A stretch of DNA of 64,000 nt from Thermanaerosceptrum fracticalcis (GTDB lineage: Bacteria; Bacillota; Peptococcia; DRI-13), in assembly GCF_000746025.2 (NCBI RefSeq), contig NZ_CP045798.1, positions 2,032,501 through 2,096,500 of the forward strand, in the 5' to 3' direction. The position numbers and the translations under genes were made by a program. Under the pieces are notes generated by a model that saw only the letters and a program-made list of their open reading frames with translations, ran no database searches and was not told the origin of the DNA. This document shows, one piece after another, positions 8,503 through 16,932 of this stretch (within the stretch, counting starts at the first letter, position 1; every line of letters starts with the position of its first letter).

Positions 8503-10551
8503 GTGGTTAATCCCGCTGCCGATAAACAGGCAACCATATTCACTGACAAGGACAAAATCCTTATCAGACAGACAGTAGAAGAAAAAGAGATGGTAGACCT
8601 GTTCCTTAAATGGGGTTTCAAGAAACTTAAAGAGCATTTCCTTCTGGACAGCGAAGAAAAAATATATGACTTCCTGCAGGAAGGTCTTTCTGCTCTGGCC
8701 AGTCTGGCCGAAGTCTACTATTCAGAAGCTTTCAGAAACATAAGGATTAACACTTCCAGCCGTGTCACACCCGCAGTGAGGCTGAATATGGATACGAACC
8801 TTCTGGAAATGGCTTTGACTTATGAGCATTTGGACTCTAAAGAACTTATCGCATTATTAGGAGCATACAAACTGAAAAAAAAGTATTACAGGCTGAAAGA
8901 CGGTTCTTTTCTTGCCCTTGATGGCGACTGGCTTCGGGAAATGGCCGAATTAACAGAAAATCTTGACCTCAGCGAAAAAGATTTGAAAAAAAGTATCATC
9001 AAGCTTCCTAAATACCGTACTCTCTATCTTGACAGCCTGGCCAAAGAAAAAAACCTCCACCTGGAGCGAAACAATGCTTTCAAACAAATAATTCAGGATA
9101 TCCGGGAACCCCGTGAACTGGAATATTCGCTTCCCGAAGGGATCAAAGGCCAGCTCCGGGAATATCAGAAAACAGGCTTCAAGTGGCTTAAAACCCTGGC
9201 CTCTTACGGCCTGGGAGGTATCCTGGCCGATGATATGGGATTGGGAAAAACCTTACAGGTCTTAACCTTTCTCCTTGCAGAAAAAAACAATCCTCCCAGG
9301 GACTCTGCCCCTTCCCTGGTTATAGCCCCCACTTCCCTGGTCTACAACTGGCAGGAAGAAGCGCAAAAATTTGCTCCGGAACTTAAGACAACCCTTATTG
9401 TCGGAAACCAGGAGGAACGGCAGAAAACTATCCAGGATCTGTCTAAGACAGATCTGGCGGTAACCTCCTATCCCCTGCTCAGAAGAGATATGGAACTCTA
9501 TGAAAACCTTGAATTCAAATACTGTATCCTGGATGAAGCCCAGTATATCAAAAATCCCGACACCTTAAACGCTAAAGTCGTGAAAAGCATCAGAGCTCAA
9601 GGATATTTTGCCCTTACCGGTACTCCGTTGGAAAATTCACTGACCGAACTGTGGTCTATTTTTGACTTTCTCATGCCGGGATACCTTTTAAGCCATAACA
9701 AGTTCAAAAACAAATTCGAAACCCCTATTGTCAAACACCAGGATAAGAAGGCTCTGGAGGATCTGTCCCGTCATTTGCAGCCTTTCATCCTGCGTAGGAC
9801 CAAAAAAGAAGTTTTGCAAGAACTTCCTCCCAAGATAGAAAGCAAGTTAACCTGCGAGATGACTGAGGAACAGCGCAAATTATATACAGCCTATCTCTTC
9901 CAGGCCAAAAAAGAGTTTGAGGAAGAACTCCTGGCCCACGGCTTTGAAAAAAGCCAGCTTAAAATCCTGTCCCTCTTGACGCGGCTCAGACAAATCTGCT
10001 GCCACCCCGCCCTTTTTTTTGCAGACTATCAGGGAGGCAGCGGAAAAGCGGAAACCCTTATGGAATTATTAGCAGATGCCGTCAGTGCAGGGCACAGGGT
10101 TCTCCTTTTTTCCCAATTTACCAGCATGCTTTCTCTCCTAAAAGAAGAACTGGCAGCGGCTAAGATCTCCTACCACTACCTTGACGGTACAACGGAATCT
10201 AGGGAACGGCTCATGCTGGTCAACTCCTTTAATGCCGGGGAAAAAGAGGTGTTCTTGATTTCCCTGAAGGCTGGCGGGACAGGTTTGAACCTTACGGGGG
10301 CAGATATGGTGATCCACTATGACCCCTGGTGGAACCCGGCGGTTGAAGAACAAGCCGCAGACAGGGCTTATCGCATGGGCCAGCAAAACACCGTCCAGGT
10401 ATTCAAAATGATCACCAAGGACACCATTGAAGAAAAGATTTATGACCTGCAGCAAAAGAAAAAAGAACTGATCCAGGCCGTTATCAGGCCGGGTGAAAAC
10501 TTCCTGACGAAAATGAGCCAGGAAGAAATCAGAGCACTTTTTGATATTTAA
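8503..10551 (+). CDS. SNF2-family ATP-dependent helicase, C-terminal motor part
   Basis: 682 codons holding the complete Swi2/Snf2 motor: motif I DDMGLGKT at 243-250, motif II LDEAQYIKN, motif III ALTGTPLENS, and motifs V and VI in the C-lobe (GGTGLNLTGAD, DRAYRMGQ). It acts as a DNA translocase; in bacteria its precise role is unclear (RapA-like roles or defence). The reading frame extends upstream to 8344 without its own ribosome site, so the GTG at 8503 is only the first possible start and the piece is really the end of the SWIM/SNF2 gene beginning at 7488. It could give a truncated motor without SWIM only if an internal start were used. Confidence 0.85.
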   Translation: MVNPAADKQATIFTDKDKILIRQTVEEKEMVDLFLKWGFKKLKEHFLLDSEEKIYDFLQEGLSALASLAEVYYSEAFRNIRINTSSRVTPAVRLNMDTNLLEMALTYEHLDSKELIALLGAYKLKKKYYRLKDGSFLALDGDWLREMAELTENLDLSEKDLKKSIIKLPKYRTLYLDSLAKEKNLHLERNNAFKQIIQDIREPRELEYSLPEGIKGQLREYQKTGFKWLKTLASYGLGGILADDMGLGKTLQVLTFLLAEKNNPPRDSAPSLVIAPTSLVYNWQEEAQKFAPELKTTLIVGNQEERQKTIQDLSKTDLAVTSYPLLRRDMELYENLEFKYCILDEAQYIKNPDTLNAKVVKSIRAQGYFALTGTPLENSLTELWSIFDFLMPGYLLSHNKFKNKFETPIVKHQDKKALEDLSRHLQPFILRRTKKEVLQELPPKIESKLTCEMTEEQRKLYTAYLFQAKKEFEEELLAHGFEKSQLKILSLLTRLRQICCHPALFFADYQGGSGKAETLMELLADAVSAGHRVLLFSQFTSMLSLLKEELAAAKISYHYLDGTTESRERLMLVNSFNAGEKEVFLISLKAGGTGLNLTGADMVIHYDPWWNPAVEEQAADRAYRMGQQNTVQVFKMITKDTIEEKIYDLQQKKKELIQAVIRPGENFLTKMSQEEIRALFDI

Positions 10552-10570
10552 CAGCGTCAGGAGCCGAAAT

Positions 10571-10606
10571 AATTTAGAAAAACACCCGACAGGAAATCTG
10601 CCGGGT
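10571..10606. terminator. Terminator between the convergent helicase and uppP genes
   Basis: ACCCGAC and GCCGGGT form a stem with one mismatch, followed by ATTTTAGT on the plus strand and flanked by A-rich sequence for the other direction. Confidence 0.6.
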
Positions 10607-10646
10607 ATTTTAGTACTTCAGTCATATTTTTTAATTATTAGCATAA

Positions 10647-11432
10647 CTAAAACTTACCCAGGAACTGGGCAATGAGGATACCAATCCCCAGTATCCAGAC
10701 GTAAATGGAAAATACTTTTAAGGATCCCCGCTGGATGATGGCCAGCATCCATCTTACCGCGATATAACCGGCAACTGCCGCCGCTAAAGTGCCCGCCGCC
10801 AGGGCTCCCATGCTGATAGCCTCCACCTGTCCTTTAAAAAGCTTAACACTTTGTAAAACAACTGCCCCTAAAATAGCCGGCAGGGATAAGAGAAAGGAGA
10901 AACGGGCGGCCGCTTTTTTATCAATCCCCTGGAATAAGGCGCCGGAAATGGTTAAACCTGAGCGGGAAATGGCCGGTAAGATGGCAGCCCCCTGCAAGGT
11001 CCCCATGACCAGTGCATCTTTATATGTTATCTCATCTATATCCTTGTAACCTCTCTTTTTCAGATTATCGGCTATCCATAAAATAGTACCGGTCACCAGG
11101 AACTCCCATCCCACAGTCACACCGGTCTTGGAAATTTCCTCAAAAAAATCCTCAAAGGCCAAACCAATAACAGCAGTGGGAATGGTCCCGGCTATAACGA
11201 GGAGAGTTAAGCGGCTGAAAGGATGTTTTATCATATAAAGGATATCTTCCCAGAAGACAGCGACTACGGCTAAAAATGTTCCCAGGTGCAGCATGGTATC
11301 AAGAAAAAGCCCTGCCTCAGACAAGTTCAAGAGTTTCCTGCCTAATAAAAGATGACCTGTACTGCTGACGGGGAGGAATTCCGTCAATCCTTGTATAATC
11401 CCCAGTATTAACGCTTTTAAAATTTCTTCCAT
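10647..11432 (-). CDS. uppP: Undecaprenyl-diphosphatase (bacitracin resistance, BacA type)
   Basis: Membrane enzyme that dephosphorylates undecaprenyl diphosphate so the lipid carrier can be reused for peptidoglycan synthesis. Catalytic signatures are visible: QGLTEFLPVSSTGH near residues 14-27 and PAISRSG in the middle. About seven hydrophobic segments and 261 residues are normal for the family. The ATG at 11432 is chosen over 11444 because GGAGG lies 5 nt before it and the protein then begins MEEILKA, like known members. It is a single-gene unit converging with the helicase gene. Confidence 0.95.
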   Translation of the reverse strand: MEEILKALILGIIQGLTEFLPVSSTGHLLLGRKLLNLSEAGLFLDTMLHLGTFLAVVAVFWEDILYMIKHPFSRLTLLVIAGTIPTAVIGLAFEDFFEEISKTGVTVGWEFLVTGTILWIADNLKKRGYKDIDEITYKDALVMGTLQGAAILPAISRSGLTISGALFQGIDKKAAARFSFLLSLPAILGAVVLQSVKLFKGQVEAISMGALAAGTLAAAVAGYIAVRWMLAIIQRGSLKVFSIYVWILGIGILIAQFLGKF

Positions 11433-11643
11433 GTTCCCCTCCATACATTTAACTTAAAACATGAACATTGTAACAGAAAAGATGAGGAGGTTCCAGTAAA
11501 GATTATTCCCTTTTATTTAGTATATGCGTGAGATACTACAGTCTACCGGGCCATAAAACTACTAAAAGATACTTTTTCAGTAGATTTTACCCCATAAACT
11601 GTTAAAATGAAAGAGAAAACCTTAAATATAGGAGGCCTGTCCT

Positions 11644-12672
11644 TTGTCACTGAAAACCATACTTTACAGCGCTTTGGGTCTTTTCTTACTTTATGCGCTT
11701 TTTACCCTGGGACTGCCCTTTTTACTGGCTCTCCTTCTAGCACTGCTCTTGGAGCCCTTAATCCAACAGCTTAGCCAGAAAACGGGGTTCAAACGTATCT
11801 ATACCGCTTTTTTTGTTTGCACTGTTTTCGTTATCTTCGTGATAGGCGTAGGCTACATTATTATCGCCAAGGTATCTAAGGAAATCGTAGGACTTGCCAA
11901 AACCCTGCTGATCTTTATTAAGGAAGCCCACGGTCTGGAGTGGCTTAACGATAGAACCCATCACTTATTTCAATCCCTTCCCCCTGAATACCAGGCAAGC
12001 CTCCACCAGATCTTTCGCGGTCTCCTGGAAGCCTTACAGGGAATGATCGGTCAAATTGCCGAAATCTTCTTCAACATTGCCAGAAAATTACCCAACGTCT
12101 TTTTAGAAGTTCTTATAGTATTTATTGCCTTATATCTGATTAGCCTTAATTTTCCCAGGCTTAAAGACAGGTTTATGCAGCTCTTCGACCCGGAAGTCCA
12201 TGAAAGAGTGGAAATAGTATTAAAAAACCTGCAGCATGCCGTCATGGGTTTTATCAGAGCTCAGGTAATTGTCAGCATCATAATCTATTTTGTAGTATTC
12301 CTTGGTTTTCTTATCCTGGGAATCAGTTACCCCTCAGCAACAGCTCTTCTCGTTACCATTGTCGATATCCTGCCGGTATTGGGAACAGGTTCTGTGATTA
12401 TTCCCATGTCCATCTACGAATATATGACGGGTCATTATTTCCAAAGTATTGGCCTCTTAATTCACTATGCTATTATTATTACTTTCCGCCGTATCGTCGA
12501 GCCCAAAATCATGGCCAATGCCATGGGTATAGGGGCCCTCTCCGCTTTAATCAGTATGTATATAGGCTTTAAACTCACAGGGTTCATTGGTCTTATTCTC
12601 GGCCCTTCCGTGGTGATTTTCTTCCAAGCCCTGGTACAGGTGGGGATAATTAAAGTTAAAATAAAGTTTTAG
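11644..12672 (+). CDS. AI-2E family transporter (YtvI/PerM type)
   Basis: Integral membrane protein of 342 residues. Two N-terminal membrane segments are followed by a soluble segment (about residues 85-150) and then by paired C-terminal segments with the family pattern DILPVLGTGSVIIP and the GPSVVIF ending. Members export small molecules or, in some bacteria, act in Na+/H+ exchange or autoinducer-2 efflux; the substrate here is unknown. It starts at TTG 11644, with AGGAGG 8 nt upstream. It is monocistronic, with its own terminator directly behind it. Confidence 0.88.
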   Translation: MSLKTILYSALGLFLLYALFTLGLPFLLALLLALLLEPLIQQLSQKTGFKRIYTAFFVCTVFVIFVIGVGYIIIAKVSKEIVGLAKTLLIFIKEAHGLEWLNDRTHHLFQSLPPEYQASLHQIFRGLLEALQGMIGQIAEIFFNIARKLPNVFLEVLIVFIALYLISLNFPRLKDRFMQLFDPEVHERVEIVLKNLQHAVMGFIRAQVIVSIIIYFVVFLGFLILGISYPSATALLVTIVDILPVLGTGSVIIPMSIYEYMTGHYFQSIGLLIHYAIIITFRRIVEPKIMANAMGIGALSALISMYIGFKLTGFIGLILGPSVVIFFQALVQVGIIKVKIKF

Positions 12673-12680
12673 TAAAGTGT

Positions 12681-12710
12681 GGGGCCTAAAGTCAGGCCCC
12701 CTCTTTTTTT
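12681..12710 (+). terminator. Terminator of the AI-2E family gene
   Basis: GGGGCCT / AGGCCCC stem with a 6-nt loop, followed by CTCTTTTTTT. Confidence 0.92.
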
Positions 12711-12895
12711 ATAAACAGCATTGCAATCTTCTTTCCCGTAGCCCGCATCTTTTGCTTCCTGGTAGTACTCCTTGGCCACTTTGCATAATTTTGCATCCAG
12801 CCCCCAGCCAGGCCTCTGCCATTTCTACCCCCAGTTTTACACTTTCAGAGCAAGTCCCAGACCAAAACGGTTGGCAAAATCATTGTTAATAATCC
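12700..12895 (-). pseudogene. Relic of a 3-hydroxyisobutyrate/beta-hydroxyacid dehydrogenase C-terminus
   Basis: On the minus strand, three frames in succession read INNDFANRFGLGLALK, then VKLGVEMAEAWLGAGCKIMQ, then VAKEYYQEAKDAGYGKED, ending NAVYK. This is the C-terminal helical domain of the 6-phosphogluconate-dehydrogenase-like family (the LALKD-L pattern and the G-G-eD-sAvy ending). The Rossmann half is missing. At least two frame changes and the loss of the N-terminus indicate an old decayed gene rather than a single error. Confidence 0.65.
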
Positions 12896-12937
12896 AGGGG
12901 CCCCGTTACTTTAATGTGTCAATGGATAGGCCCCTAC

Positions 12938-13678
12938 TCACATAGGCACTAACTTTATTTCCCCCCGTACCGCCATCTTATCGCCCAGGATAGCCACAGC
13001 ACCTGTTACCCCTGAAATATTGAGGGCAAAATTGACGGCTCTTTCCAGGTTATCGGTGTTTTGCACCATGTTACAGGCGGCAGTAGCCACAGCGTCGGCC
13101 AGGGTGGCCGAAGGAGATAAAATTACCATCGCGTCGGCTTTGCCAAAACTTAAACTATGTCCCACCGTACCGGAAGAGGTGCAGATTCCGAGAGGTGTAC
13201 GACCAGGCCTAATTTCCAGGGCTATACGATGGGTAAAAGGAGAGTTGCCGGCAAAAATTCCCACGCGCCTGGTTTTACTGGTTTTCAGCCAGATGTCACC
13301 GCCGTTTTCTACAATAACCTCCCTGGAAAAAGCGGCCAGTTTTTTGCCTACTGTTTCCGAAAAATACCCTGCCACCGCCGCCATAGGCCCTACGCCGGCC
13401 AACTGGGCGGCTCTACTCATCTCCACTACCGAAAAGGGTGCATCAGGGAGAGGCTGATAAGGCTCCAGAGTGGTGAGAAAAACAGGGTCACGGCTGATAT
13501 ATTCTTTTAAAAGGTAACGCTCTTCACGGACTACAGCTTTTGCCAACTCTATGATTCTTGCATCATATCTTTCTTTCCTTACGGCAATATCCAGGTCAGT
13601 CTCCTCTACCATAACCTGAAAATGGCACAGGTCCTTCTGCTGGTGCAGGGTCCGGTAGGTGCGAGCTTCGTATACCAC
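12938..13678 (-). CDS. UPF0280 (ApbE-like, COG2122) protein of homocysteine biosynthesis
   Basis: Protein of 246 residues, the normal UPF0280 length. Conserved stretches include GPMAAVAGYFSE, VENGGDIWL and GTSSGTVGHS-like residues (CTSSGTVGHSLSFG). In methanogens a COG2122 protein works with DUF39 and NIL-ferredoxin proteins in sulfide assimilation into homocysteine, and all three are adjacent here. GTG at 13678 follows directly on the stop of the NIL-ferredoxin gene, with GGAGG 10 nt before it, so the two are co-translated. Its exact chemical step is not established. Confidence 0.88.
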   Translation of the reverse strand: MVYEARTYRTLHQQKDLCHFQVMVEETDLDIAVRKERYDARIIELAKAVVREERYLLKEYISRDPVFLTTLEPYQPLPDAPFSVVEMSRAAQLAGVGPMAAVAGYFSETVGKKLAAFSREVIVENGGDIWLKTSKTRRVGIFAGNSPFTHRIALEIRPGRTPLGICTSSGTVGHSLSFGKADAMVILSPSATLADAVATAACNMVQNTDNLERAVNFALNISGVTGAVAILGDKMAVRGEIKLVPM

Positions 13679-14080
13679 TTAAATTCTAACCTCCATGGCC
13701 TGTACGGGGCAGACTTTCAGGCACATTAAACAAACGATACAGTTGTCGCCGTCGAATTTTACTTCCATAGAAGGCCGCTCCATATACAAAGCCTGGGTAG
13801 GACAGTGGACCGTACAGGCCCCGCAGCTGGTACAGCGCTCTTCATTACGTACAACCTCCTGGGTTAAGGGCTGCACAGTGATTCCCTGTTTGCGCAGGAA
13901 AGAGATACCTTCCTTATATTTTTCTCCCGATAACTCCAGAACCATAGTTCCTTCCTTATGAGGGTTGATGGAGGCTTTCACAATATTAATGATTAAATCG
14001 TAATCCTTCACCAGGTGATAGATAATGGGCTTATCAGCAGTCTCTGCACTGAAGCGCAGGACAATTTTCTCAGGGGCCAT
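13679..14080 (-). CDS. NIL domain plus 2x[4Fe-4S] ferredoxin protein
   Basis: Small cytoplasmic electron carrier of 133 residues. The N-terminal 75 residues match the NIL domain (also found behind methionine ABC ATPases), followed by two [4Fe-4S] motifs, CTSCGACTVHC and CIVCLMCLKVC. Such proteins supply electrons in the DUF39-dependent conversion of aspartate semialdehyde and sulfide to homocysteine. ATG 14080 is preferred because GGAG stands 8 nt upstream; GTG 14089 would put the ribosome site at the start codon. The gap to the upstream DUF39 gene is filled by a repeat element. Confidence 0.9.
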   Translation of the reverse strand: MAPEKIVLRFSAETADKPIIYHLVKDYDLIINIVKASINPHKEGTMVLELSGEKYKEGISFLRKQGITVQPLTQEVVRNEERCTSCGACTVHCPTQALYMERPSMEVKFDGDNCIVCLMCLKVCPVQAMEVRI

Positions 14081-14100
14081 AGCATTCACTCCATTCTTCA

Positions 14101-14285
14101 GTTACTAGTTACTAGTTATTAGTGATGAACGATCACCAATCACCGTTGACCGATCACCGGCATATTTAGACGATCACCGACAACATTGTCCCTATCACCC
14201 TTATATTGGCAGGTCATATTTTTCATCTTTCACGATTTACGGTTTACGAGTGTAGACACTGGGCACCGGTCACCGGTCACGGTGA
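14101..14285. repeat. Degenerate heptanucleotide-repeat element 1
   Basis: Runs such as GTTACTA GTTACTA GTTATTA and CGATCAC CAATCAC CGTTGAC CGATCAC keep a 7-nt period, and the far end (CACCGGTCACCGGTCACGGTGATCG) can pair back with the first arm. Read on the minus strand, the TAACTAG run stops just before the ribosome site of the NIL-ferredoxin gene. No open frame crosses it. Confidence 0.75.
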
Positions 14286-14292
14286 TCGTCAG

Positions 14293-15495
14293 TTATTCTT
14301 TCTCATTGAGGGGCTTGCCGCTTAAGCCGGCAGCAGGGCCGGGCAGCAACTGGCTGGGTTCTCCCAGGAGGAAATCACCCTTTTCTATCCACTCTTTGAG
14401 GATATGGGCAATCTCCCGGGCCCGAGGATAACTGCTGAGGGGCCCTGTGGGAACTTCTTTATCCATGATCCGGATGGTTCCTTTCTTTAATTCTGCATAG
14501 CTTACCAATCCCAGATTACCTGGCTTCCGGTTAGGATAAGCATCACTGTAATCGACGATGGGAGCATACAGTTCTTCATCAGTTTTGGCGGCATAATAAA
14601 GAATTTCTTCATTTAGAATCGGGATGGGTAATCCCACCCCTACCGTCAAGGTGGCTCCGTAACCACGGAAACTGGTACCGACCAGCCAGCGGGGGCTCAT
14701 TTGCTTTAAGTCGCCCATTACGGAAAGCGTCCCCCCTGCTCCACACAGGTCTCTGTTGTTACCATCTTTGAGGGTACCGGGAAAATGCTGGGTCCCGTTC
14801 CACACCACATAACCCATACCCCCACCGAGAAAGATCCGTGTGCCAATCCCGATGGTCTTAAAATGGGGGTCTTTAAGCAAGGGGCTTAACTGGCCTGAAG
14901 TGGAGTAATTGGCATTGCCTAAACGGGGTTTTAGGGTACCCATATACGTATAGATAGTCCTGTCTCCCAGGTTAACGGCACAATTATAATTCTGGTAGCA
15001 GTTGCGCGGGTTAAAGAGGATAGCTTCGTTTATCTCATCTAAGGTGATAGTGGTCTCAATCTCCCGGCGAGGATAACAGTCTGTTCCGTAGCTGGTGGCT
15101 TTTAATTTGATGGGTTTACGGGCTACCAGTTCCTCTATAACATGGCCCCCGCCATAGCGAAATTCCCCGGGATAATTGCTGTTTAAGGGATCGTCTTCGG
15201 GCAATTCCGTTACACCCAGGTAGGCATCTACTGCAGCTATGCCGGAATAGGCAGGCACATTGTTTAACCAGACCTTTTGCATTTTAATACGCGGGGCAGA
15301 GTGACCGAAATTCAAAAATACTCCAGAAGAACACATAGGACCAAAAGTACCCGTCGTAACCACATCAACTTCCTGGGCAGTACGCGTGACGCCTTTTTCT
15401 TTAACTTTACTGATAACCTCTTCCGCCGTGAGAACCACAGCTTTTCCTTTTTTGATTCGTTCATTGATGTCCTGATAAGTACGTTCCACACTCAT
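14293..15495 (-). CDS. Homocysteine biosynthesis protein (DUF39 family)
   Basis: 400-residue DUF39 (HcyBio) protein, a cytoplasmic enzyme that helps make homocysteine directly from aspartate semialdehyde and sulfide. Typical stretches are TTGTFGPMCSSGVFLNFGH near residue 47 with conserved cysteines, CYPRREIETTI, and GLPIPILNEE. No C-terminal CBS pair is present, unlike some archaeal versions. The ATG at 15495 has GGGAGG 11 nt upstream. It is the first gene behind a SAM-I riboswitch and terminator, which independently supports a role in methionine/SAM supply. The next genes are NIL-ferredoxin and UPF0280. Confidence 0.93.
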   Translation of the reverse strand: MSVERTYQDINERIKKGKAVVLTAEEVISKVKEKGVTRTAQEVDVVTTGTFGPMCSSGVFLNFGHSAPRIKMQKVWLNNVPAYSGIAAVDAYLGVTELPEDDPLNSNYPGEFRYGGGHVIEELVARKPIKLKATSYGTDCYPRREIETTITLDEINEAILFNPRNCYQNYNCAVNLGDRTIYTYMGTLKPRLGNANYSTSGQLSPLLKDPHFKTIGIGTRIFLGGGMGYVVWNGTQHFPGTLKDGNNRDLCGAGGTLSVMGDLKQMSPRWLVGTSFRGYGATLTVGVGLPIPILNEEILYYAAKTDEELYAPIVDYSDAYPNRKPGNLGLVSYAELKKGTIRIMDKEVPTGPLSSYPRAREIAHILKEWIEKGDFLLGEPSQLLPGPAAGLSGKPLNEKE

Positions 15496-15536
15496 TTTGT
15501 CTTTCTCCTCCCTTGTAAGTGCCCTTCCCCTGTTAA

Positions 15537-15568
15537 TTTAAAAGGCCTCTTCCCAAGAGAAGAGGCCC
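15537..15568 (-). terminator. Terminator of the SAM riboswitch
   Basis: GGCCTCTTC/GAAGAGGCC stem (15544-15567), followed on the minus strand by TTTTAAATT. Confidence 0.88.
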
Positions 15569-15589
15569 CAATCATGCTGTATACGGGGT

Positions 15590-15700
15590 CTCTTATCTTT
15601 CAGAAGTTGATTACTTCTGCAGGAATTAGCACCAATTTGAGCATGCCCAAACGGTTGCCGGGTTTCATCGGGCCAGTCCCTCCACCTCTCGGGATAAGAG
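15590..15700 (-). promoter_or_regulatory. SAM-I (S-box) riboswitch
   Basis: Minus-strand landmarks: P1 CTCTTATC (15700-15693) pairing with GATAAGAG (15597-15590), CGAGAGGTGGAGGGACTGGCCC, GATGAAACCCGGCAACC, GGTGCTAATTCCTGC and the closing strand. The terminator lies 20 nt downstream, so excess SAM should stop transcription of the DUF39 operon. Confidence 0.97.
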
Positions 15701-15727
15701 CACAAACAATATTTTAAATTAAGATAA

Positions 15728-15756
15728 AGTCTATCAAGGCTTCCCCAAACTGTCAA
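15728..15756 (-). promoter_or_regulatory. Sigma-A promoter of the SAM-riboswitch operon
   Basis: TTGACA (15756-15751), 17-bp spacer, TAGACT (15733-15728) on the minus strand, 28 nt before the aptamer. Confidence 0.8.
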
Positions 15757-15908
15757 CACCATTTTTAGCAGATTTCACTCTTATACTCATATTTTATTAT
15801 TTCCCTTTTTCTCTAAAATCTCAACTATATTAAGCAAGTTTCATTATATAATTATATTACTGCAAGCTTATTTTAAGAACATTACACCTAATGAAGGAGA
15901 GAATCACC

Positions 15909-16406
15909 GTGAAAAAAAGCTGGCTCTGGTTACCGGCGGTATTCCTCGTTTATGCCGCTGTCCTTGTTTTTATTTTCGCTCTCCCCTCTTTCGGCTTATT
16001 CAAGAAAGACGTAAGCATCCAGTTTATCGATGAGAAAATTCCTTTAGCCAAGGCGGGGGATCCCGGCTGGGGCTATGTGAAGCGGGTACAGTTTGATGCC
16101 GATAAAGACGGAGAATTAGAAGATATTGTAGTCATTGCGAAGATTGATAAAATCGACACCGGCGAAAATTATCTTACTGCCCCGGGTACACCTTGGCAGG
16201 CCTATATCGAAGAAAAAGACGGAAGAAGGACTTACCTTTATTCCGGCACCCAGTTCCGGCGGGTCGATATTTTCCTGGGAACTACAAATAATACCCTGGG
16301 CTTGACTCTAGACGAAGGAGAAAAGGGTTACTGGTTAGCTGACTTCACGTATATCCCGGAAGGAAAAATCACCAATTACAAGTATTTGCGCCACTCATCG
16401 TTCTAG
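15909..16406 (+). CDS. Membrane-anchored protein of unknown function
   Basis: 165 residues. A lysine-containing start is followed by one hydrophobic segment (about residues 3-27) and then a soluble domain that should lie outside the membrane. The soluble part contains FDADKDGELEDIVVIAKID, a calcium-site-like run of acidic residues seen in FG-GAP/VCBS-type repeats. GTG 15909 is preferred because GGAGAG lies 8 nt before it; ATG 15891 has no ribosome site. It shares no operon with neighbours. I do not recognise the family. Confidence 0.7.
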   Translation: MKKSWLWLPAVFLVYAAVLVFIFALPSFGLFKKDVSIQFIDEKIPLAKAGDPGWGYVKRVQFDADKDGELEDIVVIAKIDKIDTGENYLTAPGTPWQAYIEEKDGRRTYLYSGTQFRRVDIFLGTTNNTLGLTLDEGEKGYWLADFTYIPEGKITNYKYLRHSSF

Positions 16407-16693
16407 GGAGGAAACGTATAATCCTTTCGTAGGGTAAGCCCAGGGTTCTGTAGCCATAGTTTCCCGGATAGGGTTGGATTCTACCCGAAAAGACTCATTC
16501 ACTACTGCCAAAAACCACCTCAATAGAAGATACCGGCAAACATCGATGTTAAACATCTGGTTTACTTAGGGTAGCAGAGAATACTGCTTTGTCCCTCTCG
16601 AAAAGAAAAGCCCGGTAAATATCCAGGTCTTAAGAGTTAGCCAATATGATTAAAATTATACTTCGCTTCTCGCTTTGTTGCCCAAAGTAATAT
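16407..16693. other. Intergenic stretch without a recognised gene
   Basis: 287 bases with no convincing open frame. The plus strand contains short self-complementary pieces (for example GATGTTAAACATC near 16540-16555). On the minus strand a stretch reads VNESFRVESNPIRETMATEP, which looks protein-like but is short and unassigned. It could be a decayed gene or a structured RNA; I cannot tell. Confidence 0.3.
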
Positions 16694-16885
16694 TTAAATT
16701 TTCCTTATCCACTTGAGGTATTTGACGATCAATCTGTCTAACCTTTCACTGATAGAAAGAATTCGTTTATTCGATACATTACTCCACTTTTGTTGAATAG
16801 AGGTCACCAATTTACGTCGTTGATACTCGATCATTCTTTTTAATAAACGACGGTAGTTAAATTTGTTTGTAATAATATTCTTCAC
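16694..16885 (-). CDS. Spo0E-like sporulation regulatory protein
   Basis: Small 63-residue protein with the Spo0E-family core: an N-terminal basic helix, a turn, then RILSISERLDRLIVKYLK (the LSqxLDxLI signature). Spo0E proteins dephosphorylate Spo0A-P and so delay sporulation. The start is uncertain: GTG 16885 sits directly on AAGGAG, which is too close, and the ATG about 50 nt inside lacks a good site. It lies behind the small XRE gene and a hairpin (ACCCGA/TCGGGT, 16896-16925). Short length limits certainty. Confidence 0.65.
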   Translation of the reverse strand: MKNIITNKFNYRRLLKRMIEYQRRKLVTSIQQKWSNVSNKRILSISERLDRLIVKYLKWIRKI

Positions 16886-16932
16886 TCCTTAGATCACCCG
16901 AAAATGAAGTGAGTTCGCTCGGGTTTCTATTC

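Noticed and set aside
10138-10455. Minus-strand frame inside the SNF2 helicase
   Set aside because: Antisense to conserved helicase motifs, with no ribosome site.
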